Below, piece after piece: positions 56,303 through 64,000 of a stretch of 64,000 nt of DNA (the stretch's first letter is position 1; each line of letters opens with the position of its first letter). The notes under the pieces were generated by a model. The model did not search any database, was not told the origin of the DNA, and saw only the letters and a list, made by a program, of their open reading frames with translations. The position numbers and the translations under genes were made by a program. The stretch is from Clostridiales bacterium (lineage in GTDB: Bacteria; Bacillota; Clostridia; TANB77; CAG-508). The stretch is from positions 60,706 through 124,705 of the forward strand of contig DNVW01000013.1 in NCBI GenBank assembly GCA_003507395.1. Direction: 5' to 3'.

Positions 56303-58105
56303 ATGACACTTGAAACAGAACAAAAAGATAAAGAACAAGTAAGAAAACCACAAAAAAGAAATTATAAAAGAGAGGAGAATAACAAAGCAGAAAATAAGAA
56401 ACCAAAAAATAATAGTAATAAAAAGGAAAATACAAAATTTGAGTTTAAAAAAGAAAATTTAAAAATAATTCCACTTGGCGGATTGGAAGAAATAGGAAAA
56501 AATATAACAGTTTTTGAATATGGAAATGAAATTGTATTAGTAGATTGTGGGCTAGAATTCCCAGAGGATGATATGCTTGGTGTAGACTTAGTAATACCAG
56601 ACATAACATATTTAGAAAGAAATAAGGATAAAATAAAAGGTTTAGTAATAACACACGGGCATGAGGACCATATAGGTGCTATACCATATATATTACAACA
56701 AATTAATATACCAATATATGCAACAAAGTTAACAATAGGATTAATAGAAAATAAGTTAGAAGAACATAAATTGCTAAGAAGTGCAAAAATGACAGTTGTA
56801 AATCAAGGAGAAACAGTAAATTTTGGAAACATTAAGGTAGAATTTATAAGAAGCTCACATAGTATTCCAGATGCAGTAATGCTTGCAATTCATACACCTG
56901 TTGGTACAGTAATACACACAGGAGATTTCAAAATAGATTATACACCAATAGATGAAAAAGTAATGGATTTTGGTAGAATTGCAGAGTTAGGAAATAAAGG
57001 TGTTTTAGCATTACTTTCAGATAGCACAAACTCTGAAAGAAAAGGATATACAATGTCTGAGAGTTCAGTTGGAGAGGTATTTGATAAATTATTTTTAAAT
57101 ACTAAAAAAAGAATTGTTGTTGCAACATTTGCATCAAATGTTCACAGAGTTCAACAAATTGTTAATTCAGCTATTAAATATCATAGAAAAGTTGCAATTT
57201 GTGGTAGAAGCATGATAAATATGATAGAAACTGCAAAAGAATTAGGCTATATAACTGTACCTGACAACACATTTATTGACATAGATATGATAAAAAACTA
57301 TTCAGATGAACAATTAGTAATAATTACTACAGGAAGTCAAGGAGAAACAATGTCTGCTTTAACAAGAATGGCAGCAGGCGACCACAAAAAGGTTGTTATA
57401 ACACCAAATGACCTAGTAATAATTTCTGCTACACCAATACCAGGAAATGAAAAATTTGTATCAAGGGTAATAGATGACTTAATGCAAATTGGAGCAGAAG
57501 TAATTTATAGCTCATTAGAAGATATACACGTTTCAGGACATGCTTGTCAAGAGGAACAAAAATTAATATTATCTTTAACAAAGCCAAAATATTTTATACC
57601 TGTACATGGGGAATATAGACAATTAACAGCACATGCAGAAACAGCTAAAAAAATAGGAATAGAACCTAAAAATATATTTATGATGGAAAATGGTAGAATA
57701 TTAGAATTAAACGAAAAAGAAGCTAAAATAACAAATTCAGTTCCATCAGGAAAAATATTAGTAGATGGATTAGGTGTTGGTGATGTTGGAAACATAGTAT
57801 TAAGAGACAGACAACATTTATCACAAGATGGTTTAATAGTAATAGTAATGACTATGGATTCCTCAACAGGAGAAATAGTATCAGGACCAGATGTAGTATC
57901 TAGAGGATTTGTTTATGTAAGAGAATCTGAAAATTTAATGGAAGATGTAAAAAGAGTGATAAGGGAAGAAGTAAGAAAGTGCGAAGAAAGAAAGATTAGA
58001 GATTGGTCAACAATAAAATCAACACTAAAAGATAATTTAAGGGATTACATTTTCCAAAAAACAAAAAGAAACCCTATGATTTTACCAATTATAATGGAAA
58101 TTTAG
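56303..58105 (+). CDS. rnjA: Ribonuclease J
   Basis: A 600-residue metallo-beta-lactamase/beta-CASP RNase, the main 5'-3' exoribonuclease and endonuclease of Firmicutes. A lysine/asparagine-rich extension of about 48 residues precedes the core. Signatures: PLGGLEEIGKNITV, ITHGHEDHIGAIPYI (zinc motif HxHxDH), SSHSIPDA, HTGDFK, the beta-CASP GSQGE region and HVSGHA. The C-terminal dimerisation domain is present. Of RNase J1/J2 it most resembles the active J1 type because the HxHxDH motif is intact. Confidence 0.96.
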   Translation: MTLETEQKDKEQVRKPQKRNYKREENNKAENKKPKNNSNKKENTKFEFKKENLKIIPLGGLEEIGKNITVFEYGNEIVLVDCGLEFPEDDMLGVDLVIPDITYLERNKDKIKGLVITHGHEDHIGAIPYILQQINIPIYATKLTIGLIENKLEEHKLLRSAKMTVVNQGETVNFGNIKVEFIRSSHSIPDAVMLAIHTPVGTVIHTGDFKIDYTPIDEKVMDFGRIAELGNKGVLALLSDSTNSERKGYTMSESSVGEVFDKLFLNTKKRIVVATFASNVHRVQQIVNSAIKYHRKVAICGRSMINMIETAKELGYITVPDNTFIDIDMIKNYSDEQLVIITTGSQGETMSALTRMAAGDHKKVVITPNDLVIISATPIPGNEKFVSRVIDDLMQIGAEVIYSSLEDIHVSGHACQEEQKLILSLTKPKYFIPVHGEYRQLTAHAETAKKIGIEPKNIFMMENGRILELNEKEAKITNSVPSGKILVDGLGVGDVGNIVLRDRQHLSQDGLIVIVMTMDSSTGEIVSGPDVVSRGFVYVRESENLMEDVKRVIREEVRKCEERKIRDWSTIKSTLKDNLRDYIFQKTKRNPMILPIIMEI

Positions 58106-58185
58106 AAAGTATTACAGGGATGTTCCTGAATGACGCAAAATGTATTGCTTGGAACGCCTTTATGGGGATTAAAAGGAGTGTTAAA

Positions 58186-59835
58186 ATGGATTATAAAGAT
58201 TTAGCAAATTTGATTTTTCCAAATGTAAAAGATATAAAATATTATGAAGAAAAATATCCTGAAAGAAATTTAGAAGAAGGAGCAATAGTTACAAGATTTG
58301 CTCCAAGCCCTACAGGGTATGTACATATTGGAGGCTTATATCAGTCTGTAATTGCAAAAAAAATGGCTGAACAAACAAATGGCATATTTTTCTTAAGAAT
58401 AGAAGATACGGATCAAAAAAGAGAAGTTGAAAATGCCACAGTGGGAATAGTAAACTCATTAAAGGATTTTAAAATTAACTTTGATGAGGGAATGATAAAT
58501 GAACAAGAAGAAAAAGGAGAATATGGACCATATAAACAAAGTTTAAGAAAAGATATATATCAAGCATATGCAAAATACTTTATAGAAAACAATTTAGCAT
58601 ATCCTTGTTTTGCAACAGAAAAAGAGTTAGAGGAAATGAGAGAAAAACAAGAGGCAGCTAAAATAAGACCTGGATATTATGGTGTATGGGCAAAATATAG
58701 AAACTTATCAGTAGAAGAAGCAGCTGAAAAAATAAAAAATGGGGAGCCATATATAATTCGCTTTAAGTCTAAAGGAAATGAAGAAAGAAAAATAAGACAT
58801 CAAGATCTAATAAAAGGAAAAGTCGATTTTCCGGAAAATGACCAAGATATAGTAATTATAAAAGCAGATGGACTTCCAACATATCATTTTGCCCATTTAG
58901 TTGATGATCATTTAATGAAAACAACAGTAGTTATAAGAGGTGATGAATGGTTATCTTCAGTACCTTTACATTTACAATTATTCCAAGCAGCAGGATTTAA
59001 AGCACCAAGATATGCACATATTGCACCACTTATGAAAATGGATGAAGGTGGAAAGAGAAAAATAAGTAAAAGAAAAGATCCAGAAGCAGCTGTAAGCTAT
59101 TATCATGAACAAGGAATTCCACCAGAAGCAGTTTGTGAATATTTATTAAATATTGCAAATTCAAATTTTGAAGGTTGGAGAAAAGCAAATCCACAAGCTG
59201 ATTTAAAAGAATTTGAATTACAATTCAACAAAATGGGAGTAAGTGGAGCTTTATTTGATATGGTTAAATTATTAGATATTGCTAAAACTATAATTTCAAA
59301 ATTTAATGCAGAAAAAGTGTATAACGAAACATTAAATTGGGCAAAAGTATATGATGAAGAACTACTGAAACTTCTTGAAAACAAAGAATATGCTTTAAAA
59401 ATAATAGGAATAGAAAGAGGAAATGCAAAACCACGAAAAGATATTTCTAAATGGTCAGATGTTAAAAATTCAATTATATATATGTATGATGAAAAGTTCT
59501 TTGAAAACGAAGGAAAATATGAATTTAGCAAGATAAATGATAAAGAAGAAATAAATAAAATATTAAAATTATATTTAGAAAAATATTTTAATATTGAAGA
59601 TGATAAACAAACTTGGTTTGACAAAATGAAGGACTTAGCAGAAGAAATGGGATATGCTAAAGAAGTTAAAGAATATAAACAAAATCCAGAAAATTGGAAA
59701 GGGCATGTAGGAGATATTAGTACAGTCTTAAGGGTGGCTTTAACCAAGAGACAACAAACTCCAGATTTATATGAAATAATGCAAGTATTAGGAAAAGAAA
59801 ATATAGAAAAGAGAATAAAATTGCTTATAAAATAG
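58186..59835 (+). CDS. gltX: Glutamate--tRNA ligase
   Basis: A 549-residue class I aminoacyl-tRNA synthetase. Rossmann signature FAPSPTGYVHIGG (HIGH-like), LRIEDTDQKRE, GLPTYHFAHLVDDHLM, RGDEWLSS and the KMSKR-like KISKRKDP. It is longer than the usual ~480-500 residues and belongs to a divergent clostridial-type subgroup. Whether it is discriminating (tRNA-Glu only) or also charges tRNA-Gln cannot be read here. ATG 58186 with AAAGGAG is preferred over the upstream frame start at 58120, which lies in an atypical GC-richer stretch. Confidence 0.93.
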   Translation: MDYKDLANLIFPNVKDIKYYEEKYPERNLEEGAIVTRFAPSPTGYVHIGGLYQSVIAKKMAEQTNGIFFLRIEDTDQKREVENATVGIVNSLKDFKINFDEGMINEQEEKGEYGPYKQSLRKDIYQAYAKYFIENNLAYPCFATEKELEEMREKQEAAKIRPGYYGVWAKYRNLSVEEAAEKIKNGEPYIIRFKSKGNEERKIRHQDLIKGKVDFPENDQDIVIIKADGLPTYHFAHLVDDHLMKTTVVIRGDEWLSSVPLHLQLFQAAGFKAPRYAHIAPLMKMDEGGKRKISKRKDPEAAVSYYHEQGIPPEAVCEYLLNIANSNFEGWRKANPQADLKEFELQFNKMGVSGALFDMVKLLDIAKTIISKFNAEKVYNETLNWAKVYDEELLKLLENKEYALKIIGIERGNAKPRKDISKWSDVKNSIIYMYDEKFFENEGKYEFSKINDKEEINKILKLYLEKYFNIEDDKQTWFDKMKDLAEEMGYAKEVKEYKQNPENWKGHVGDISTVLRVALTKRQQTPDLYEIMQVLGKENIEKRIKLLIK

Positions 59836-59844
59836 GAGAATAAA

Positions 59845-60030
59845 ATGGATTACAATATTGGAGATGTAGTAAAAACAAAAAAACAACATCCATGTGGTAG
59901 CCAATTATGGGAAATTACAAGAGTTGGTGTAGATTTTAAATTAAAATGCTTAGGATGTGGACATGTAGTGATGTTGCAAAGAGAAAAAGCTTTAAAAGCA
60001 ATAACAAAAAAAATTGAAAAAAATATATAA
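59845..60030 (+). CDS. DUF951 family small protein
   Basis: A 61-residue protein with the DUF951 pattern DYNIGDVVKTKKQHPCGS, WEITRVGVDFKLKC and GCGHVVMLQR. Cysteines in KC-LGCGH could bind metal. Function unknown. It begins 9 nt after gltX (AGGAG site) and is probably co-transcribed. Confidence 0.92.
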   Translation: MDYNIGDVVKTKKQHPCGSQLWEITRVGVDFKLKCLGCGHVVMLQREKALKAITKKIEKNI

Positions 60031-60031
60031 T

Positions 60032-60060
60032 AAAAAATGGGCGACTTTTAGTCGCCCAAA
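60032..60060. terminator. Terminator between DUF951 and engB genes
   Basis: Perfect 9-bp stem TGGGCGACT / AGTCGCCCA. On the minus strand it is followed by T6, so it mainly ends the engB transcript; it may also stop the convergent plus-strand one. Confidence 0.8.
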
Positions 60061-60076
60061 TAAATTAATTTCTAAA

Positions 60077-60661
60077 CTATTTTATATAATATTCTATATT
60101 TTCCCAAGTTTTATCAATATATATTTTTCTCTCAGAAGAGAATGGCAAAAAAGTTAAATCTTTAAGAGGATTTAAAACATTTTGCAAATTAGAAACTTGT
60201 TCATCTACTTTTGTTATTGCAATTTTATCAGCTTTATTTGCAATAACTAAGCAAGGCAAATTACACTTTATTATATAATCATACATTAATTTATCATTTG
60301 AAGTAGGGGTATGTCTAATATCTATTAAAAACAGTATTAGAGCAATATTCTTACTTTTTTTTAAATATTCTTCTATAAAATTACCTACAATTGCTTGCTC
60401 TTTTTTAGACATCTTACTATAACCATATCCAGGTAAATCAACAAAATAAAAATTATCATCCATATTATAAAAATTTATTTGTCTAGTTTTCCCAGGCTCA
60501 CTACTAGTTCTAGCCAACTTTTTCCTATTAACCATAGTATTTATAAAAGAAGACTTACCAACATTAGATTTTCCAACTAACACAATTTGAGGCAAATCGT
60601 TGTTAGGGTATTGCTTAGTGGTTACAGCTGAAATTTCAAATTTAGGATTTTTAATTAACAT
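60077..60661 (-). CDS. engB: Ribosome biogenesis GTP-binding protein EngB (YsxC)
   Basis: A 194-residue TRAFAC-class GTPase needed for late 50S assembly. G1 GKSNVGKSSF at about 29-38, G2 T in TSSEPGKTRQINFY, G3 DLPGYGYS, G4 NKAD. The length is normal. AGGAGGAG lies before the ATG. It starts 14 nt after the serS stop, so serS-engB form an operon. Confidence 0.96.
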   Translation of the reverse strand: MLIKNPKFEISAVTTKQYPNNDLPQIVLVGKSNVGKSSFINTMVNRKKLARTSSEPGKTRQINFYNMDDNFYFVDLPGYGYSKMSKKEQAIVGNFIEEYLKKSKNIALILFLIDIRHTPTSNDKLMYDYIIKCNLPCLVIANKADKIAITKVDEQVSNLQNVLNPLKDLTFLPFSSERKIYIDKTWENIEYYIK

Positions 60662-60675
60662 TTGCTCCTCCTATA

Positions 60676-61968
60676 TTATATTTTGGTGTTAGGTACAATT
60701 TTTTCTAAACCACCCATGTATGGCTGTAGGACCTTTGGAATATTAATACTTCCATCAGGATTATAATTATTTTCTAGAAAAGCAATTAACATACGAGGTG
60801 GTGCAACAACTGTATTATTTAAAGTATGGGCATAATAATTACCCTTTTCTCCTTTTATACGAATGCCTAAACGCCTAGCTTGTGCATCTGTTAAGTTTGA
60901 ACAACTACCAACTTCAAAATATTTTTGTTGCCTTGGACTCCATGCTTCTATGTCGCAACTTTTTGCTTTTAAATCTGCCAAGTCACCACTGCAACATTCA
61001 AGAGTACGTACAGGAATATCTAAACTTCTAAACAATTCAACTGTGTATGACCACATTTTATCATACCAATTCCAACTATCTTCTGGTTCACATACAACAA
61101 TCATTTCTTGCTTTTCAAATTGATGAATTCTATAAACTCCACGTTCCTCAATACCATGAGCACCTTTTTCTTTTCTGAAACAAGGTGAATATGAAGTCAT
61201 TGTACAAGGAAGTTCAGATTTTGATAAAATCTGGTCTTTAAATTTTCCTATCATAGAATGCTCACTTGTACCAATCAAATACAAATCTTCGCCCTCTATT
61301 TTATACATCATAGCATCCATTTCTTCAAAACTCATGACACCTGTAACAATATCACTACGAATCATGTAAGGAGGAATACAATAAGTAAAACCTTTATCAA
61401 TCATAAAATCTCTAGCATAACTAAGAACTGCAGAATGTAATCTCGCAATATTTCCTGTTAAATAATAAAAACCATTACCAGCAACACGACGTGCAGAATC
61501 TAAGTCGATACCATTTAAATTTTCCATTATGTCTGCATGATAAGGAATTTCATAATCGGGAACAACAGGTTCGCCATATTTTTGAATTTCCACATTTTTA
61601 CTATCATCTTCTCCAATAGGAACAGATTCATGAATAATATTTGGAATTTTCATCATTTTTTGTTTAATTTCTTCAGCATATGTAGCTTCAAGTTTTTCAT
61701 TCTCTACAAGTTGATTATTAATATTTTGAACTTGCTTTTTTATAGTTTCAGCCTCATCTTTTTTTCCATTTCTCATAAGTAAACCAATTTGATTACTTAA
61801 AGAATTTCTATTCATTCTCAATTCATCACCATTAAGTTTAACTTCACGATTTTTCTTATCTAATTCTAAAATTTCATCAACCAAACAAAGTTTATAATCT
61901 TGAAACTTTTTCTTTATATTTTCTTTAACCAAATCTGGATTTTCTCTAATTAATTTAATATCTATCAT
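60676..61968 (-). CDS. serS: Serine--tRNA ligase
   Basis: A 430-residue class II synthetase. N-terminal coiled-coil arm (about 30-105) that grips the long variable arm of tRNA-Ser, then motif 2 (SPCFRKEKGAHGIEERGVYR) and motif 3 region with NNTVVAPPRMLIAFLEN. AAAGGAG lies 8 nt before the ATG. No T-box is visible upstream. The leader instead consists of the palindromic repeat at 61983-62041. Confidence 0.97.
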   Translation of the reverse strand: MIDIKLIRENPDLVKENIKKKFQDYKLCLVDEILELDKKNREVKLNGDELRMNRNSLSNQIGLLMRNGKKDEAETIKKQVQNINNQLVENEKLEATYAEEIKQKMMKIPNIIHESVPIGEDDSKNVEIQKYGEPVVPDYEIPYHADIMENLNGIDLDSARRVAGNGFYYLTGNIARLHSAVLSYARDFMIDKGFTYCIPPYMIRSDIVTGVMSFEEMDAMMYKIEGEDLYLIGTSEHSMIGKFKDQILSKSELPCTMTSYSPCFRKEKGAHGIEERGVYRIHQFEKQEMIVVCEPEDSWNWYDKMWSYTVELFRSLDIPVRTLECCSGDLADLKAKSCDIEAWSPRQQKYFEVGSCSNLTDAQARRLGIRIKGEKGNYYAHTLNNTVVAPPRMLIAFLENNYNPDGSINIPKVLQPYMGGLEKIVPNTKI

Positions 61969-61982
61969 AATTTAACTCCTTT

Positions 61983-62041
61983 TGTCACTTTGGGGACGTT
62001 CCTTTTTGTGACAATTTGTCACTTCGGGGACACACCTTATG
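61983..62041. repeat. Palindromic intergenic repeat (GGGGACGTTCC family) forming the serS leader
   Basis: TGTCACTTTGGGGACGTTCC, then TTTTTGTGACA, a short AATT link, TGTCACTTCGGGGACACACC and TTAT. Its first half is nearly identical to the unit at 17673. It fills the whole gap between the serS ribosome binding site and the DUF1653 stop (62049). Confidence 0.8.
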
Positions 62042-62048
62042 CCACTAA

Positions 62049-62309
62049 TTATTTAGGTAAATAATTTTTTTCAATATCTTTGCATAATTCAAATCTATGT
62101 TTTTGACCCGTTATATTATCCGGTCTTTCTGGAATTTCTTCTAAAAACATTTTCTCTGGTCTAACCCATATATTACTATCATCTCTATCATATAAAGATT
62201 TATATATTACAACTCTTTCATGTGTTTCTGAACTTAATCCTACATTTTCTACAAAATAATAATTTCCTTTGAAATGTCTATATACTCTACCAATTTTAAC
62301 ATTTTCCAT
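62049..62309 (-). CDS. DUF1653 family small protein
   Basis: An 86-residue protein with VGRVYRHFKGNYYFVE-like IGRVYRHFKGNYYFVENVG, VVIYKSLYDRDDSNIWVRP and MFLEEI, matching DUF1653 (a small beta-rich domain; function unknown). ATG 62309 with AGGAGG 8 nt upstream is chosen over an upstream frame start at 62369. It is probably co-transcribed with serS-engB. Confidence 0.85.
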   Translation of the reverse strand: MENVKIGRVYRHFKGNYYFVENVGLSSETHERVVIYKSLYDRDDSNIWVRPEKMFLEEIPERPDNITGQKHRFELCKDIEKNYLPK

Positions 62310-62441
62310 AAAATTACCTCCTAATTTATAATACGTAAATATTTTATCACTAAAATAAACAAATTGCAATTTTAAACTTGCAATTTATAAATATAAATGG
62401 CATGAAATTGGGTATATTGTATTAAAAGGAGAAGATAGACT

Positions 62442-63269
62442 ATGAATATAATATTAGAGTTTATACAATTTATTATTTTTTCAACACTTATTGTTGTTAT
62501 ATCTAAATATTTATTAGTAACAGTTTTACGAAAATTGTCAAAGCAATTGAAACTAAGCTCTAGGACAACAGGAAATATAGCAGGAATAGCAACTTCAGTA
62601 CCAGAGCTATTAACAGTTTCTTTTTCTGCTTTCACAGGATTAATTGAAATTAGTAGCTTTAATATAATTAGTTCAAATATAATAAATTTTATACAGTATT
62701 TAATTTCTATTTTTATAAACAAAAATCAAAACATTTTAAGCAATAAAGCACTAAAAATAGATATTATAATGATAATATTTACAATTTTACTACCTTTGGT
62801 GTTAATAAATGTACAAAAAGACATTTCTATAATTCCAGCTTTTATATTGCTATTCATTTTGTTTTATATTATAAATAAAAATGCGCATAAATTATATTTA
62901 AGCAAAGATAGAACAACAATTGAAAAGGAAGAACAGGTAAAAACAAACAAAATACAGATTGGTTTAAATTTTATATATTTGATATTAATAGCAATATTAT
63001 TATACCTAATAGGAAGTTTACTAAGTAATACACTTACTAACTTATGTATAAAGTTTAATATTCCAGAGTTTATACTTGGAGTTCTATTAGGTGTAATAAC
63101 AAGTATACCAGAATTAATAACTTTTATTGAATCACAAAAACATCATATGAAAAATGAAAATAGAGAAACAGGAGTAGTAGAAGCAACAAATAATTTGTTA
63201 ACATCAAATATAATGAATTTATTTATTATACAGTCTATAGGAATTTTAATATATACAATTTTTGCCTAA
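62442..63269 (+). CDS. Sodium/calcium exchanger-like membrane protein (CaCA superfamily)
   Basis: A 275-residue membrane protein with about nine hydrophobic segments. The two inverted alpha repeats are visible: GNIAGIATSVPELLTVSFSA ... SSNIIN near 45-85, and LGVITSIPELITFIES ... TSNIMN near 215-260, each with the PE motif that lines the ion path. Ca2+/Na+ or Ca2+/H+ exchange is likely by family; the ion is not proven. It is shorter than typical ~320-residue members. AAAAGGAG precedes the ATG. Confidence 0.85.
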   Translation: MNIILEFIQFIIFSTLIVVISKYLLVTVLRKLSKQLKLSSRTTGNIAGIATSVPELLTVSFSAFTGLIEISSFNIISSNIINFIQYLISIFINKNQNILSNKALKIDIIMIIFTILLPLVLINVQKDISIIPAFILLFILFYIINKNAHKLYLSKDRTTIEKEEQVKTNKIQIGLNFIYLILIAILLYLIGSLLSNTLTNLCIKFNIPEFILGVLLGVITSIPELITFIESQKHHMKNENRETGVVEATNNLLTSNIMNLFIIQSIGILIYTIFA

Positions 63270-63336
63270 ATATGCATAAAAAGGAAAATGTGGAATATAA
63301 TAATTTATATAAATTTATTTAGGAGAAGTATTATAT

Positions 63337-63606
63337 ATGAATGAGGAATATGTAAGAGAGAATAAAATTCAGGATAAAAGTGAAGAAGAAAAAAGGATGG
63401 AACTACTAATAAATATTATAAAAACTAAAAAAGACTTAGATGATTCCAATAATAATTTTGAATATGCCGAAAATGAGCTAATAGATTATTATACATATCA
63501 AATAAAGGCAAATAAAACAAAATTAGATTATTTGATAAAAAAAGCTCAAAGTAAGGGAATTATACTAGATTGCATAAATGAATTAGAAATAAGAAAAATA
63601 ATGTAA
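63337..63606 (+). CDS. DUF2508 (YaaL-like) protein
   Basis: An 89-residue helical protein. The core with LDDSNNNFEYAENELIDYYTYQIKA and LDYLIKKAQSKGI matches the YaaL/DUF2508 pattern (helix pair with 'ELIDYY-YQI-A'). Function unknown; in Bacillus and Clostridia it lies just before bofA, as it does here. AGGAGAAG precedes the ATG. Confidence 0.85.
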   Translation: MNEEYVRENKIQDKSEEEKRMELLINIIKTKKDLDDSNNNFEYAENELIDYYTYQIKANKTKLDYLIKKAQSKGIILDCINELEIRKIM

Positions 63607-63658
63607 GTAATATTTGTCCAAAATTAAGCATAATTATTAATAAAGGTGGTGTTTAGTT

Positions 63659-63929
63659 TTGGACATTAGTGCGATTATAAGTTTTGTAGCATGTATTATA
63701 TGTTTATTCATATTTGGTAAAATATTTATATTACCAATAAAGAGCATTTTAAAGCTAATAGCAAATTCCTGTATAGGGGCAATTATAATATATATTATAA
63801 ATTTGATAGGCGCAAATTTTGGATTTTATATAGGAATAAATCTAGGAACGGCAATCTTTGTAGGAATATTGGGTATACCACGGGGCAATATTATTGGTAA
63901 TATTAAGATTATTTATTATACATTGCTAA
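63659..63929 (+). CDS. bofA: Pro-sigma-K processing inhibitor BofA, needs a +1 frameshift at CGG codon 75
   Basis: BofA is a small inner-membrane protein that inhibits SpoIVFB so that pro-sigma-K is processed late in sporulation. The start is TTG 63659, with AAAGGTGG 9 nt upstream. N-terminal helix, then PIKSILKLIANSCIGAII, NLIGANFGFYIGINLGTA and VGILGIP, all BofA landmarks. Zero frame then meets CGG and continues with an unrelated tail to 63949. Omitting base 63881 yields GIPGAILLVILRLFIIHC and stop at 63929 (89 residues), the expected BofA ending and length. The presence of bofA implies a sporulating ancestor. Confidence 0.88.
63881..63883 (+). other. CGG +1 frameshift site in bofA
   Basis: Zero frame ATA-CCA-CGG-GGC; the conserved protein needs ATA-CCA-(C)-GGG-GCA (I-P-G-A). 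The extra base is 63881. Third site with the same signature. Confidence 0.75.
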
Positions 63930-64000
63930 AAGCTAGACTTATCTTATGATATAAAAAATCTGACTTTTGTAGAATAACCACAGCGGATTTATATATATTT

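Noticed and set aside
58120..58185. Extending gltX to the upstream in-frame start at 58120
   Set aside because: The extra 22 residues are not like GluRS, and AAAGGAG stands directly before ATG 58186.
60600..62048. T-box riboswitch upstream of serS
   Set aside because: Neither the specifier-loop context nor a T-box consensus (TGGNACCGCG-like) is visible; the region is palindromic repeat.
1..64000. CRISPR array, prophage, rRNA or tRNA genes
   Set aside because: No regularly spaced repeats, phage structural genes, rRNA stretches or cloverleaf-type sequences with CCA-like ends were recognised.

Overview
The window is chromosomal DNA of a very AT-rich, Gram-positive-type bacterium, almost certainly an uncultured member of the Clostridia. 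The evidence is strongly AT-biased codon use, strong AGGAGG-like ribosome binding sites, TTGACA-N17-TATAAT promoters, and Firmicute signatures: TrmFO, RNase J, GdpP, HU, DUF951, YaaL/BofA, SpoVB-like and SpoVD/PBP2B-like proteins, and a G5/3D-domain protein. No rRNA, tRNA, CRISPR array, prophage or complete insertion sequence was seen.

Layout. 1-5.6 kb: the end of rpoC, a WG-repeat protein, an unknown membrane-anchored protein, acpS and a TatD hydrolase. 5.6-15.3 kb: htpX-lemA on the minus strand, then an HtrA-like protease, a FAD/Rieske oxidoreductase, a G5/3D cell-wall protein, exonuclease III, an AI-2E-type permease and gdpP. 15.3-15.6 kb: a small GC-richer gene with its own promoter and terminator, enclosed by 13-bp inverted repeats. 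15.8-23 kb: rplI-dnaB, tilS, ftsH and a convergent penicillin-binding protein gene whose frame is interrupted. 23-36 kb: rsmA, a sortase, a VTT protein, a beta-propeller protein, trmL, smc, a Ca2+-type P-ATPase and an M23 peptidase with no ordinary start codon. 36-48.9 kb: a second HtrA protease, rnhB, a pyrimidine nucleoside phosphorylase, trmFO, rpsB-tsf, a nuclease-like protein, a large membrane protein, lspA-rluD and a second pseudouridine synthase. 48.9-56 kb: a winged-helix protein, a DUF1015 protein, an orphan VirD4/TraG-like ATPase, a SpoVB/MurJ-like flippase (frame interrupted) and HU. 56-64 kb: rnjA with a 250-nt leader, gltX, DUF951, engB, serS, DUF1653, a CaCA exchanger, a YaaL-like protein and bofA (frame interrupted).

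Main discovery. Three genes (the PBP, the SpoVB-like flippase and bofA) each carry one extra C that shifts the frame. In all three the extra C makes an in-frame CGG codon, and dropping it restores the conserved protein (CGG-N read as GGN, glycine). I scanned by eye the roughly 19,000 codons of the recognised genes and found no CGG used as an ordinary sense codon. The only other in-frame CGG is in the small GC-richer gene. CGA, CGC and CGT are used for arginine. This fits CGG being undecoded here and acting as a +1 ribosomal frameshift site. All three host genes belong to families tied to cell wall or sporulation.

Secondary themes are a family of short GGGACAGTCCC / GGGGACGTTCC palindromic repeats at gene borders (one supplies the smc stop codon, one forms the serS leader), and structured leaders in front of trmFO, rpsB-tsf and rnjA.
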